This document shows, in pieces, positions 1 through 7,748 of a stretch of 28,532 nt of DNA; the stretch's first letter is position 1; each line of letters begins with the position of its first letter. Source of the DNA: Bacteroidota bacterium (lineage in GTDB: Bacteria; Bacteroidota; Bacteroidia; Bacteroidales; Dysgonomonadaceae); NCBI GenBank assembly GCA_023424395.1, contig JAFADY010000062.1, positions 1 to 28,532 of the forward strand, written 5' to 3'. The notes below the pieces were generated by a model. That model did not search any database. It was not told the DNA's origin and saw only the letters and a program-made list of their open reading frames with translations. The position numbers were made by a program, and so were the translations under genes.

Positions 1-87
1 TTTGTTATGTTTGACTAGTAACAAAAAAACTACTCAAAAACAAAAATCCAAAAGGATTTACTGAAAAAAGGTTTTTCACCGAAAACA

Positions 88-127
88 TAAAAAAAGAAGC
101 TGCCTTTTTTAATTTTGAGACAGCTTC
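88..127 (-). terminator. Intrinsic terminator downstream of the lipoprotein gene
   Basis: Read on the minus strand, a 9-bp stem (GAAGCTGTC pairing with GGCAGCTTC, one G-U pair; plus-strand arms 119-127 and 96-104) is followed directly by a run of seven T. This is a good rho-independent terminator for the minus-strand genes at 221-2815. A smaller stem (AAATCC/GGATTT, 44-59), also followed by T runs on the minus strand, may be a back-up. Confidence 0.65.
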
Positions 128-175
128 AGCAAGGGTAGCAAGGGGTAAAATATTTCTTCACGCACATAAACTAGT

Positions 176-202
176 AAGGGCTTCACAAAAATTGAAGCCC
201 TT
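176..202. terminator. Perfect 10-bp hairpin just after the lipoprotein stop
   Basis: AAGGGCTTCA (176-185) and TGAAGCCCTT (193-202) form a perfect 10-bp stem with a 7-nt loop, 18 nt beyond the stop of the minus-strand gene. Only the plus-strand side has a T-rich tail, so on the minus strand it may act as a 3'-end stabiliser, or as a terminator for transcription coming from the left. The stem is clear; the role is inferred. Confidence 0.5.
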
Positions 203-220
203 AAATTTTCCTTTTGTATA

Positions 221-808
221 TTACTGCATAACCGGCCTTTCGCCCTGCCTGAAATCTACAACGGGCGAGTCGATAACATCGTTTTTAAACGCCCGTATCA
301 CGGCATCGTTAAGTTCCACAAATTCCACCACTACACGGTTATCCGTAACGCTGGGAAACGCGCCGGCAAAATTGGTAACCACGATATGGCTTTCGGGTAC
401 CTTTACATCGCCCAAGAACTGATTGATACTATTCATTGCTTCCAGCATTTCTTTGTAGGAATAATTTCCGGTTTTTAAAATAAAATCTTCATTTCCGATT
501 ATTTCCGTTAATGCCGCGCGATGTTGGTTAGGATCGCCCAATACATAGATCGTCAAATCGTTGTTATCATCAATGTAAGCGCCGCCGTAATAGGGCGGAT
601 ATATTTTGGGGTCGGATTCTTTGGTTTGCCATTCCTTATCGAATGAATACATAAGTTTGTCGTAAGAAGACGTTGCGCGTGCTTGGGGAGTTGCATCTTC
701 TTCAGTTTGCGTGTTGTCGGAAGTTTCATGCGCAGATTTTTTGTTCTGCTGGGTACAACTTGCAACCATAAAAGTCAAGAAAATAAGAAGCAAATAATTC
801 TTTTTCAT
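221..808 (-). CDS. Hypothetical exported lipoprotein, 195 aa
   Basis: The N-terminus is a lipoprotein signal peptide: charged MKKN, a hydrophobic stretch, then a lipobox ending VASC (Cys18). After an Asp/Glu/Thr-rich linker (about residues 20-45) the mature part is soluble and mixed alpha/beta, with a YPPYYGGAYID segment near residue 72 and a FRQGERP ending. The GG-x-YID segment faintly recalls the pro-domain/inhibitor-like domain beside trypsin-type proteases, but I cannot assign a family. The start ATG lies 33 nt after the CotH gene stop, and no clear promoter is visible between them. Co-transcription with CotH as the last gene of a two-gene unit is therefore likely. Cysteine 18 is the expected lipidation site. 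Confidence 0.75.
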   Translation of the reverse strand: MKKNYLLLIFLTFMVASCTQQNKKSAHETSDNTQTEEDATPQARATSSYDKLMYSFDKEWQTKESDPKIYPPYYGGAYIDDNNDLTIYVLGDPNQHRAALTEIIGNEDFILKTGNYSYKEMLEAMNSINQFLGDVKVPESHIVVTNFAGAFPSVTDNRVVVEFVELNDAVIRAFKNDVIDSPVVDFRQGERPVMQ

Positions 809-841
809 TGTTGTAAAATTAATTGTTACAGAATAATATAA

Positions 842-2815
842 TTAGTTCTTAATAAACACCTTTTTTTGAATTTTCTCACCTATTATTTTATCTTCTAATT
901 CAATAAGATAAACACCCGGAAATAAGCTGGTGCTGTAATTATCGCCCGCCTTGATGGATCCTGCTCTTTCAATTTGTCCACTTAAGTTATAAATAATAAA
1001 AGACATGTTGTATTTAAAATCCTGTATGGTAAGTGTAGAATTTACAGCGTATATTTTTCCTTCGGCAGGTTTTTCCGGCTCTTTAATTTCCGTTGGTTTC
1101 AAAGATAACATCATTTCATCCATCCATAGAATTCTGTTGGAAATGTAGTTTTTTACAGCGTTTACTTCATTTTGATAAGAACCGTGTATGGCCGGATTTT
1201 CGTGTACGATAGTGTTCATTATCGGCCAACGCAAAAAGTTTAAAGCTTGCGATGCGTTGAGATGCGTAGCCAAACTATCTACCATTTTGGTCATGGTTTC
1301 GTTTGTGATCTTCGATTCCCTAACACTGAACCACAAATCGTGAAGTTCTTTTTTAGACGCATCGCTGGACATTGTATTGTCCACAAATCTTTTCATTCCG
1401 TTTGCATTGGAGCCTTTAGTCCGATAAAGAAAATCATTCAGAGAATTAATGGGGTATGTCCTTCTATCGTTTTCAAAAGCCAGGTCGTAATCCCAAATAG
1501 GCCCGGTGTAAATGGTATCGTTGTTTCTATACTTGTACATGTAGGTACTCCAATAAGTATCCGTGTTACCACAAAATTCCCCGATAAGAAAATTTTTGAA
1601 AAAAGACTCGGTGTCCAAATACTGGCTGAATCTTCTGTCTTCGCTGTTGTAATCTGCAAACAACTGCTTTTCCATTTTATTGAAATGGTCTGTTATGTAT
1701 CTTTTTTGAGAAGGGTGGATGTCGTCTTCGTCCGGATATTTAATAGTTACCGGAATTCCCGTACCCGAAGTAAACCACGATATCTCTTGGGGAGCATACG
1801 CATCCACTTCTATGAGGTATCCTCCTGTAACGTTCGGAAATTCCGTATCGGTATCTTCCATTTCATCAATATCAACCCTGTTCTTTCTTACTTCTATCTG
1901 ATCGCACAGTTGGTAAGTTCCTTTATATTCACCGTTCAATATTACATCAACACACATCCCTGCGGGCGTGTACGCCATATCGAAAAATTTGCTTACGCCA
2001 AATGCCAGTATATTTCGCATCAGCGTTTTATCGCCGTAATTATTTATCAAGGTCCATTCTCTCGCATTGGCAGGCAATCCCAAGAGTGATGCTTTGTTGT
2101 TTAATTTAAGCTTGTATGGTTTTTTGGGAAAATTCCAACTTGCATTTCCTCTTCCTTTTATTCTTGTGCTGTCGGCAAAGATATTTGTTCCGTTATTTGA
2201 AACAATACTTACAATAGCGTTTAAGTATAGGTCTTTTACAATTACATCCTGACTGTTCTCGGTATGGACGGTTACTGTGGGTAGATTGGTAATTTGATAT
2301 AATTTTGAGTCGTTTCCTTCTCCGGGATAACCGAAAAATTCGAGTTCCGCCAGATTACATCTTACATCCGAAGGTGTTACGTACCGTACATAACGAAACC
2401 CTCGCGAACAACTTATATCTACATGAGTCATGGTATTCTCCGATGCAGGCCCCGGGATGATGTAAAGAGGCAATGCATCGGAAAAATCGGGGGAATTCGC
2501 GCCTTCCAGAATGGCTAATTGAACCCTTGAAGGCTGTGAAATACGTGGTGAATAACCAATTTTTGTTATCACGTGCTTACTTCCTAAATCTAAACCCACC
2601 CATGTTCCGCTTCTTGCGTAGGAAGCAAAATAAGTAGTGAAATCATTGTCGAACACATTCTGCTTTGTATTAACGGTTTTAGAGGAACTTCCTGTAGAGT
2701 AGTCAACAGAAAGTTCTGTTCCAATAATGGTACCGTTTAATTCTGTAGATATTTGAGCAGAAACAGCGAGTACGTGTAATAATGCGAATATAAAGAAATA
2801 AAGTTGTTTAGGCAT
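842..2815 (-). CDS. Secreted CotH-kinase family protein with discoidin-like domain and T9SS-type tail
   Basis: A 657-aa secreted protein with three parts. The signal peptide is at residues 1-20 (ends VSAQ). An F5/8-type-C (discoidin)-like beta-sandwich lies at about 30-165, with a WVGLDLG strand and an RYVRYVTPS segment. A CotH domain follows at about 200-520, recognised by the GRGNASWNFPKKPYK motif and by GPIWDYDLAFEND, which carries the acidic residues expected of the atypical protein-kinase fold described for spore-coat CotH. The last 70 residues (TIQDF... SGQIERAGSI... GVYLIEL... KKVFIKN) match a type IX secretion type-A sorting domain. Export across the outer membrane and attachment to the cell surface are likely. 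The substrate is unknown; CotH homologues phosphorylate proteins. A small lipoprotein gene follows 33 nt downstream. Confidence 0.88.
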   Translation of the reverse strand: MPKQLYFFIFALLHVLAVSAQISTELNGTIIGTELSVDYSTGSSSKTVNTKQNVFDNDFTTYFASYARSGTWVGLDLGSKHVITKIGYSPRISQPSRVQLAILEGANSPDFSDALPLYIIPGPASENTMTHVDISCSRGFRYVRYVTPSDVRCNLAELEFFGYPGEGNDSKLYQITNLPTVTVHTENSQDVIVKDLYLNAIVSIVSNNGTNIFADSTRIKGRGNASWNFPKKPYKLKLNNKASLLGLPANAREWTLINNYGDKTLMRNILAFGVSKFFDMAYTPAGMCVDVILNGEYKGTYQLCDQIEVRKNRVDIDEMEDTDTEFPNVTGGYLIEVDAYAPQEISWFTSGTGIPVTIKYPDEDDIHPSQKRYITDHFNKMEKQLFADYNSEDRRFSQYLDTESFFKNFLIGEFCGNTDTYWSTYMYKYRNNDTIYTGPIWDYDLAFENDRRTYPINSLNDFLYRTKGSNANGMKRFVDNTMSSDASKKELHDLWFSVRESKITNETMTKMVDSLATHLNASQALNFLRWPIMNTIVHENPAIHGSYQNEVNAVKNYISNRILWMDEMMLSLKPTEIKEPEKPAEGKIYAVNSTLTIQDFKYNMSFIIYNLSGQIERAGSIKAGDNYSTSLFPGVYLIELEDKIIGEKIQKKVFIKN

Positions 2816-2844
2816 GTTGTTTAAAGTTTTACGATTTATCTTTA

Positions 2845-2880
2845 CAAAGATATTTTATTTTACCGGATATAAAAAATCTA
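2845..2880 (-). promoter_or_regulatory. Probable promoter of the CotH gene
   Basis: The minus strand has TATCTTTG (plus 2845-2852), a match to the Bacteroidota -7 consensus TAnnTTTG, about 30 nt before the CotH start. The -33 region is only a T-rich match (TTTTTT near 2871-2876), not a clean TTTG. Confidence 0.5.
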
Positions 2881-2888
2881 CTTTTACT

Positions 2889-4019
2889 TTATCCTCTTTT
2901 CCTATAACTTATTACCGCCCATCCATTCAAGAAAACGGCGAAAATAACCAGATACAACAAATAATATGAAATGTCGCCAAAATTACTGCCGTTCAAGTAT
3001 AACATCCTCAGAATGAGTATAAAATAGGTTAACGGATTTGCGTACGCAATTATTTGCGCCCAATACGGCATGCTCGAAACAGGTGTGAACATGCCGCTTA
3101 ACAAGAAGATAATGAGAATGAAAAAAATAACCAGAAAACTTGCCTGCTGCATGGTGTTGGAATAGTTGGAAATAATAATTCCCATTCCCGATATGGAAAA
3201 AATAAAAACAACGGAAGCAAAAAGCACCAGAAAAAAGTTGCTCGAGGGCCAAAACCCATAAATAATATAGGCCACAAAAATGGAAATGGTCATGATAACA
3301 ACACCGATAATCCAATAAGGAATTAGTTTCGCGAGAATAAAGTTTAATTTGCTCACGGGTGTTACGTTGATTTGGTTGATAGTGCCCACTTCTTTTTCCG
3401 AAACGATATTCAACGCAGGTAAAATGCCGCAAATGAGCGTAATCATAATGACCATAAATCCGGGAAGCATGAAAACTTTATAATCCAACTTCTCGTTGAA
3501 TTTGTTTTGCGTAACAATTTCAATGCGTGGCATTTGCCGATTACCGGCAGAAGAGGCGAATTTAGGGGCGAGTTCACCGCGTATTTCGGCAGAAAAGTCG
3601 TTTACGATGCGTGAAACGTAATTGCTGCCCAACAGGCCTTGCGTGCCATTTACGGAATTGGCCGAGATAGCTATTTTCGACGTTTTTTCTTTTACCAAAT
3701 CGCGGTCGAATGACGCCGGAATCTCAACAATCATGTGGCTTTCGCCTGCATCCATATTCCGAAAAGCGGTGTTGTAATCGGGTGGGGTATCGTTCAGAAT
3801 AAAATACTTGGAGGCTTCGATTTTATCGGTTAACCTTTTGGAATAAACGCTTTTACAATTATCCACCACATCCACGCGAACGTTCTTTACTTCGAAATTA
3901 ATAGCCCACGGAAAAAACAGCAGCACCATAATCGGGTAACCGACGATCATTTTCGGGATCATCGAATTACGGAAAATCTGTTTAAATTCTTTTTCAACAA
4001 GGTATTTCAGCGATTTCAT
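2889..4019 (-). CDS. ABC-2 type transporter permease (second permease of the exporter)
   Basis: A 376-aa membrane protein with the ABC-2 permease plan: a cytoplasmic start and one membrane helix (about 24-42), a large extracytoplasmic domain (about 45-180), then five or so helices from residue 185 to the end (FMVIMITLICGILP, PYWIIGVVIMTISIFVAYII, FFLVLFASVVFIFSISGMGIII, SFLVIFFILIIFLLSGMF, LLYLVIFAVFLNGWAV). The segment EKEVGTINQINVTP after the second helix is the coupling helix that docks on the ATPase. It corresponds to YbhR/YbhS-type permeases. Its ATG overlaps the stop of the preceding permease by 4 nt, so the two are translationally coupled and likely form a heterodimer. It is the last gene of the operon; I see no strong terminator after it. 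Confidence 0.9.
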   Translation of the reverse strand: MKSLKYLVEKEFKQIFRNSMIPKMIVGYPIMVLLFFPWAINFEVKNVRVDVVDNCKSVYSKRLTDKIEASKYFILNDTPPDYNTAFRNMDAGESHMIVEIPASFDRDLVKEKTSKIAISANSVNGTQGLLGSNYVSRIVNDFSAEIRGELAPKFASSAGNRQMPRIEIVTQNKFNEKLDYKVFMLPGFMVIMITLICGILPALNIVSEKEVGTINQINVTPVSKLNFILAKLIPYWIIGVVIMTISIFVAYIIYGFWPSSNFFLVLFASVVFIFSISGMGIIISNYSNTMQQASFLVIFFILIIFLLSGMFTPVSSMPYWAQIIAYANPLTYFILILRMLYLNGSNFGDISYYLLYLVIFAVFLNGWAVISYRKRG

Positions 4020-5122
4020 GACAAGCGTTTTTTTGTATTCAACATTGTAACTCCCAATTGAAAAACAATCGTCGCTATAATTATTGATGTTTCAATCCAT
4101 ACCATCGAAAATCCCTGACCCTGAATCATAATTTTACGAACGGCAGAAATAAACCATCGCGCAGGAACTATGTAGGAACTTGCCTGCAGAATAAACGGCA
4201 TATTTTCGATCGGGAAGATCATTCCCGATAAAATGAGCGTGGGGATCATTACCGTCATTGCAGACATTATCACGGCGTTCATTTGCTTCTCTACCAGCGT
4301 AGAAATCATCAATCCGAGTGAGAGCGAAAGAAAAATATACAGGAACGATATAAAAAAAAGAAGCAATAAATTTCCGTTTACGGGAACACCAAGAATGAAG
4401 TAACTTATCAGAATAATGGTAACTAAGTTAATGACAGAGAGAACCATATAAGGAATTGTTTTGGCGAAAATCACCGTTCCCTGTTTTAGGGGTGAAGCCA
4501 ACAGCACTTCCATGGTGCCGCGCTCTTTTTCGCGGATAATGGAAACCGATGTCATAATGGTGCAAATAATCATCAACACGAGCCCCATAATGCCCGGAAC
4601 GAACATATACGACGATTTCATTTCGGGATTGTACATCATGCGCATTTCGGTTTGAATTTCGTACGGAATTTGCGAGATTCCCAACATTTTCTGCTGATGC
4701 CCGGCGATAATGGCTGTAGCGTAATTTGTAGCAATAGTTCCGCGGTTAGGATCTGAAGTATTGGCGATTAACTGTATTTGGGCATTTCCCGATTGTACGA
4801 GGTTTTCTTGAAAATCCGGTTCAAAAATAACAGCCAGATCCAATTCATTTTTTTGCATCATATCCTCAATTTCAGTTATGGAATGTACATTTTTTTCGAA
4901 ACTGAAATATCGATTTTGTTTTATCTCTTCTACAATTGCCGTTGTTGAAGCATCGGGACTTGGATCGTAAACCGCAATGTGGATATTTTTCACTTCGGTA
5001 TTAACGGCAAAACCAAACAAAAGCATTTGCACAACAGGCATTCCCAAAATAATGAGCATGGTTCTGCTGTCGCGGAATATGTGGTAAAATTCTTTTTGTA
5101 CGAAGGCGATGAATTGTTTCAT
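4016..5122 (-). CDS. ABC-2 type transporter permease (first permease of the exporter)
   Basis: A 368-aa paralogue of the next gene with the same plan: an N-terminal helix (about 21-40), a large periplasmic domain (to about residue 170), then five helices including FVPGIMGLVLMIICTIMTSV and MSAMTVMIPTLILSGMIFPI. The motif EKERGTMEVLLASPLK is the usual ABC-2 cytoplasmic coupling region. With its neighbour it would form the membrane pore of an exporter energised by the two upstream ATPases. The 27-nt spacer before the start is made of short direct repeats and contains no recognisable ribosome-binding site. The stop overlaps the next start (ATGA). Confidence 0.9.
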   Translation of the reverse strand: MKQFIAFVQKEFYHIFRDSRTMLIILGMPVVQMLLFGFAVNTEVKNIHIAVYDPSPDASTTAIVEEIKQNRYFSFEKNVHSITEIEDMMQKNELDLAVIFEPDFQENLVQSGNAQIQLIANTSDPNRGTIATNYATAIIAGHQQKMLGISQIPYEIQTEMRMMYNPEMKSSYMFVPGIMGLVLMIICTIMTSVSIIREKERGTMEVLLASPLKQGTVIFAKTIPYMVLSVINLVTIILISYFILGVPVNGNLLLLFFISFLYIFLSLSLGLMISTLVEKQMNAVIMSAMTVMIPTLILSGMIFPIENMPFILQASSYIVPARWFISAVRKIMIQGQGFSMVWIETSIIIATIVFQLGVTMLNTKKRLS

Positions 5123-5152
5123 AATCAGTTCTGAGTTACGAGTTATGAGTTA
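5123..5152 (-). repeat. Short tandem heptamer repeat between ATPase and permease genes
   Basis: On the minus strand the ATPase stop codon is followed by CTCATAA, CTCGTAA, CTCAGAA and a partial CTGATT, then the permease ATG. These are three to four imperfect 7-nt units that fill the whole spacer. Confidence 0.7.
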
Positions 5153-5887
5153 TTCTACGCGTGTGGATTTTCGCGCTAATTTTCTAAAAACTTCGTCCAT
5201 GGATTCGGCATCGAATTTGCGACGTAATTCTGACGGGGAATCCAAAGCATCTATACGGCCGTCAACCATAATGGAAACCCGATTGCAATATTCGGCTTCG
5301 TCCATATAGTGCGTGGTCACGAAAACAGTGATACCTCTATCGGCAGCTTCATAGATCATTTCCCAAAATTGGCGGCGCATGCCGGGATCGACACCTCCGG
5401 TAGGTTCATCCAAGAATACAATTCTCGGCGTATGAAAAATAGCGATGGAAAAAGCCAATTTTTGCTTCCAGCCGAGTGGGAGAGACTTAACCATTGTGTT
5501 GCGCTCCGACTCAAATTTCAGTTTCGCGAGCAACTCATCGGTCTTTTCGGCTATTTGTTTGTCTGTCAGTCCATAAATTCCTCCGAATATCCTTATATTC
5601 TCCCATACCTTAAGGTCTTCGTATAGTGAAAACTTCTGACTCATGTATCCGATGTTGCGTTTTATCTTTTCGTTTTCTTTTAAAATATCGAATCCTGCAA
5701 CCTTACCTTTTCCTGCCGTCGGTTTGCTTATGCCGCACAACATTTGAATGGCTGTGGTTTTTCCGGCACCGTTTGCGCCCAGAAATCCGAATATTTCACC
5801 TTCTCTTACATCGAACGAAATATGATCGACGGCCGTAAACTTACCGAATTTTTTAGTTAAACCCGAAACTTCAATAACTTTTTCCAT
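5150..5887 (-). CDS. ABC transporter ATP-binding protein (second ATPase, YbhF C-half-like)
   Basis: A 245-aa nucleotide-binding protein. The Walker A motif is GANGAGKTT (37-45), the Q-loop region is GYMSQKFSLYEDL, the Walker B region is RIVFLDEPTGGVDP, and the switch His is in VTTHYMDEAEYC. The signature motif is LPLGWKQKLAF instead of LSGGQ. As I recall, the same degenerate form occurs in the second half of YbhF-type double ATPases, which suggests that this gene and the previous one are the two halves as separate genes. I chose the ATG at 5887 because the longer frame begins with TTG inside the upstream gene. The 5887 start lies 8 nt after the upstream stop and gives the standard family N-terminus (MEKVIEVSGLTKKFG). 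Confidence 0.9.
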   Translation of the reverse strand: MEKVIEVSGLTKKFGKFTAVDHISFDVREGEIFGFLGANGAGKTTAIQMLCGISKPTAGKGKVAGFDILKENEKIKRNIGYMSQKFSLYEDLKVWENIRIFGGIYGLTDKQIAEKTDELLAKLKFESERNTMVKSLPLGWKQKLAFSIAIFHTPRIVFLDEPTGGVDPGMRRQFWEMIYEAADRGITVFVTTHYMDEAEYCNRVSIMVDGRIDALDSPSELRRKFDAESMDEVFRKLARKSTRVE

Positions 5888-5895
5888 TGCGTTTT

Positions 5896-6792
5896 TCAAT
5901 TCGCCAATGCCATGAAACAATCTTCAACTGTTGGTTCAATGAGAGATATGCGAATATTTTTATAATTTTTATCCGTAAGATATTTTCTCAATTCCCCGGT
6001 TTGCAAATTGTCCTTTACCGTAATGTGATGTTTGTCGCCAAACGCAAAACAGGTTTCAATCTGTGGATGTTTCCTCAAATCTTGCAGTGATGCCGACATG
6101 TTTTCTGTTTCCACTGCCCAAAGCGTCTTGGCGTAGCTGTCGATAATGCCTTGCGGCGTATCGGTAGCGATAAATTCGCCTTCGCGCATCAGTGCAATGC
6201 GGTCGCAGCGGCTTGCTTCATCCATGTAAGCAGTAGAAACCAAAATCGTAATTCCTTGTTCTTTAAGCCGCCCGAGCATATCCCAAAATTCTTTTCGCGA
6301 AACAGGATCAACACCGGTAGTAGGCTCGTCTAAAATCAGAATTTCGGGTTTGTGAATAAGCGCGCAACTCAAAGCCAGCTTTTGCTTCATCCCGCCCGAA
6401 AGTGCGCCTGCACGGCGGGTTTTGAATGGTTCTATCTGCAGATAAATATCTTTTACCAAGTGATAATTTTCTTCGATAGTAGTATTGAAAACCGTGGCGA
6501 AGAATTTTAGATTTTCTTCCACGCTCAAATCCTGATACAGAGAGAATTTACCTGGCATATAACCGATTATTTGACGGATTTTTTTGTAGTCTGTTACCAC
6601 ATCTTGTCCGTTCATTTCGGCGGAGCCGCCGTCAGGCAAAATAAGCGATGCGAGAATGCGGAAAAGCGTGGTTTTTCCGGCGCCGTCGGGACCGATAACG
6701 CCGAATATTTCGCCATCGTTTACGTTGAACGATAAATCTTTGAGAGCGATTACTTTGTCGTAACTTTTATGTAAGTTTTTTACTGAGATCAT
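5896..6792 (-). CDS. ABC transporter ATP-binding protein (first ATPase, YbhF N-half-like)
   Basis: A 298-aa nucleotide-binding protein with Walker A GPDGAGKTT (34-42), Q-loop GYMPGKFSLYQDLS, a canonical signature LSGGMKQKLAL, Walker B EILILDEPTTGVDP, and a C-terminal extension of about 80 residues that ends EPTVEDCFMAL. It has Ser-Thr-Ala (VSTAYMDEA) where most ATPases have a switch His before the YMDEA segment; the paired ATPase keeps His there. One canonical and one degenerate site across the pair is typical of an asymmetric ATPase heterodimer. It follows the HlyD-like gene after a 38-nt spacer that carries a perfect palindrome. Confidence 0.9.
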   Translation of the reverse strand: MISVKNLHKSYDKVIALKDLSFNVNDGEIFGVIGPDGAGKTTLFRILASLILPDGGSAEMNGQDVVTDYKKIRQIIGYMPGKFSLYQDLSVEENLKFFATVFNTTIEENYHLVKDIYLQIEPFKTRRAGALSGGMKQKLALSCALIHKPEILILDEPTTGVDPVSRKEFWDMLGRLKEQGITILVSTAYMDEASRCDRIALMREGEFIATDTPQGIIDSYAKTLWAVETENMSASLQDLRKHPQIETCFAFGDKHHITVKDNLQTGELRKYLTDKNYKNIRISLIEPTVEDCFMALAN

Positions 6793-6804
6793 GTTGTTTT
6801 ATTT

Positions 6805-6824
6805 AGACGATGCACGCATCGTCT
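6805..6824. repeat. Extragenic palindrome (REP-like) inside the exporter operon
   Basis: AGACGATGC, then AC, then GCATCGTCT: a perfect 9-bp inverted repeat with a 2-nt centre in the 38-nt gap between the hlyD-like stop and the ATPase start. It is much more GC-rich than its surroundings and has no T-tract, so it is not a standard terminator. Very similar GTAGAGACG...CGTCTCTAC palindromes are dispersed repeats in several bacterial genomes, as I remember; this needs a search. Confidence 0.7.
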
Positions 6825-6830
6825 CTACAA

Positions 6831-7724
6831 TTAAAACTTCACTTCGCCGTACATGCCGATTTTCAGAAAACCATCGTTGGGAACCGATATTTTTACAGCG
6901 TACACCAAATTGGCGCGTTCATTTTTGGTTTGGATGGTTTTGGGTGTAAATTCGGCTTTGTCCGAAATCCAATTTATCGTTCCCGTGTACGACTTCATTT
7001 CTCCGTCACCTGCATCCACACTCACGGCAACGCTTTGATTGAGTTTGATTTGTGAAAGTTGATCGTTTGTCGCGTACGCCCGAAGAAACATGTTGTTCAT
7101 ATCGGCAATTTTAAACAACGGAGTTCCCATTCCGGCCAATTCTCCGGCCTCCACGTATTTGTTAAGTACGGTTCCCGTGATAGGGCTTTTGATGGTGCAT
7201 TTCGTCAGTTGATCCTCTATTTGGGCAATTTGAATTTGCATTGCAGAGCTTTGTGCCGTAATATTGGCGCTGCTTTTCTGCAGAGTGGAAGTTTGTGCCG
7301 AAAGTTGTTTCTGCAGCACATCTATTTGTGAGTTGATATCATCCAATTGCTTTTGATTAGCCGCGTTGGCGGTAATCAAGTTTTGTACGCGTGACCGTTC
7401 GCGCTCCAATGTTTGAATTTGCTCATTAATCGCGGCCGTTTGTGTGGAAATATTTGGACTTTGAGCGCGAACACCTTGCGCATTTCTCGATAAACTCAAT
7501 TTTTGCAAATAAAGCTGAGTACTGTCAATATACCCCACAACTTGCTGATTTTGTAATTGTTGTCCTTCAGAGACATTAAATTCCAAAATTTTTCCGTTTG
7601 CTTGCGACGAAACAATGATTTCCGTTGCTTCGAACGAGCCGGTAGCATCGTAATCTGCATTGCCGTTGGAACACGAGGCGAAGAAAATGATAACCGAAAA
7701 AAGAAATAATTTTGTTAGTTTCAT
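6831..7724 (-). CDS. HlyD-family periplasmic adaptor lipoprotein (YbhG-like)
   Basis: A 297-aa membrane-fusion (adaptor) subunit. The N-terminus is a lipoprotein signal ending FASC (Cys18), so it is anchored to the inner membrane rather than crossing it. A first half-lipoyl strand lies at about 30-65 (GSFEATEIIVSSQANGKI, GQQLQNQQVVGYID). A long coiled coil (about 75-170, rich in Gln/Leu/Ile/Ser) forms the hairpin that reaches the outer-membrane channel. The second lipoyl half (CTIKSPITGTVLNKYVEAGELAGMGTPLFKI, about 174-205) and the beta-barrel (SVDAGDGEMKSYTGTINWIS) follow. It would bridge the two permeases to the TolC-like protein encoded 24 nt upstream. Confidence 0.92.
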   Translation of the reverse strand: MKLTKLFLFSVIIFFASCSNGNADYDATGSFEATEIIVSSQANGKILEFNVSEGQQLQNQQVVGYIDSTQLYLQKLSLSRNAQGVRAQSPNISTQTAAINEQIQTLERERSRVQNLITANAANQKQLDDINSQIDVLQKQLSAQTSTLQKSSANITAQSSAMQIQIAQIEDQLTKCTIKSPITGTVLNKYVEAGELAGMGTPLFKIADMNNMFLRAYATNDQLSQIKLNQSVAVSVDAGDGEMKSYTGTINWISDKAEFTPKTIQTKNERANLVYAVKISVPNDGFLKIGMYGEVKF

Positions 7725-7748
7725 ATATGTGGTTGTTTTAAATTCCTG

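Noticed and set aside
1247..2089. Long plus-strand open frame opposite the CotH gene
   Set aside because: It lies wholly antisense to a well-supported CDS, has no family features, and its composition is that of a reverse-strand shadow.
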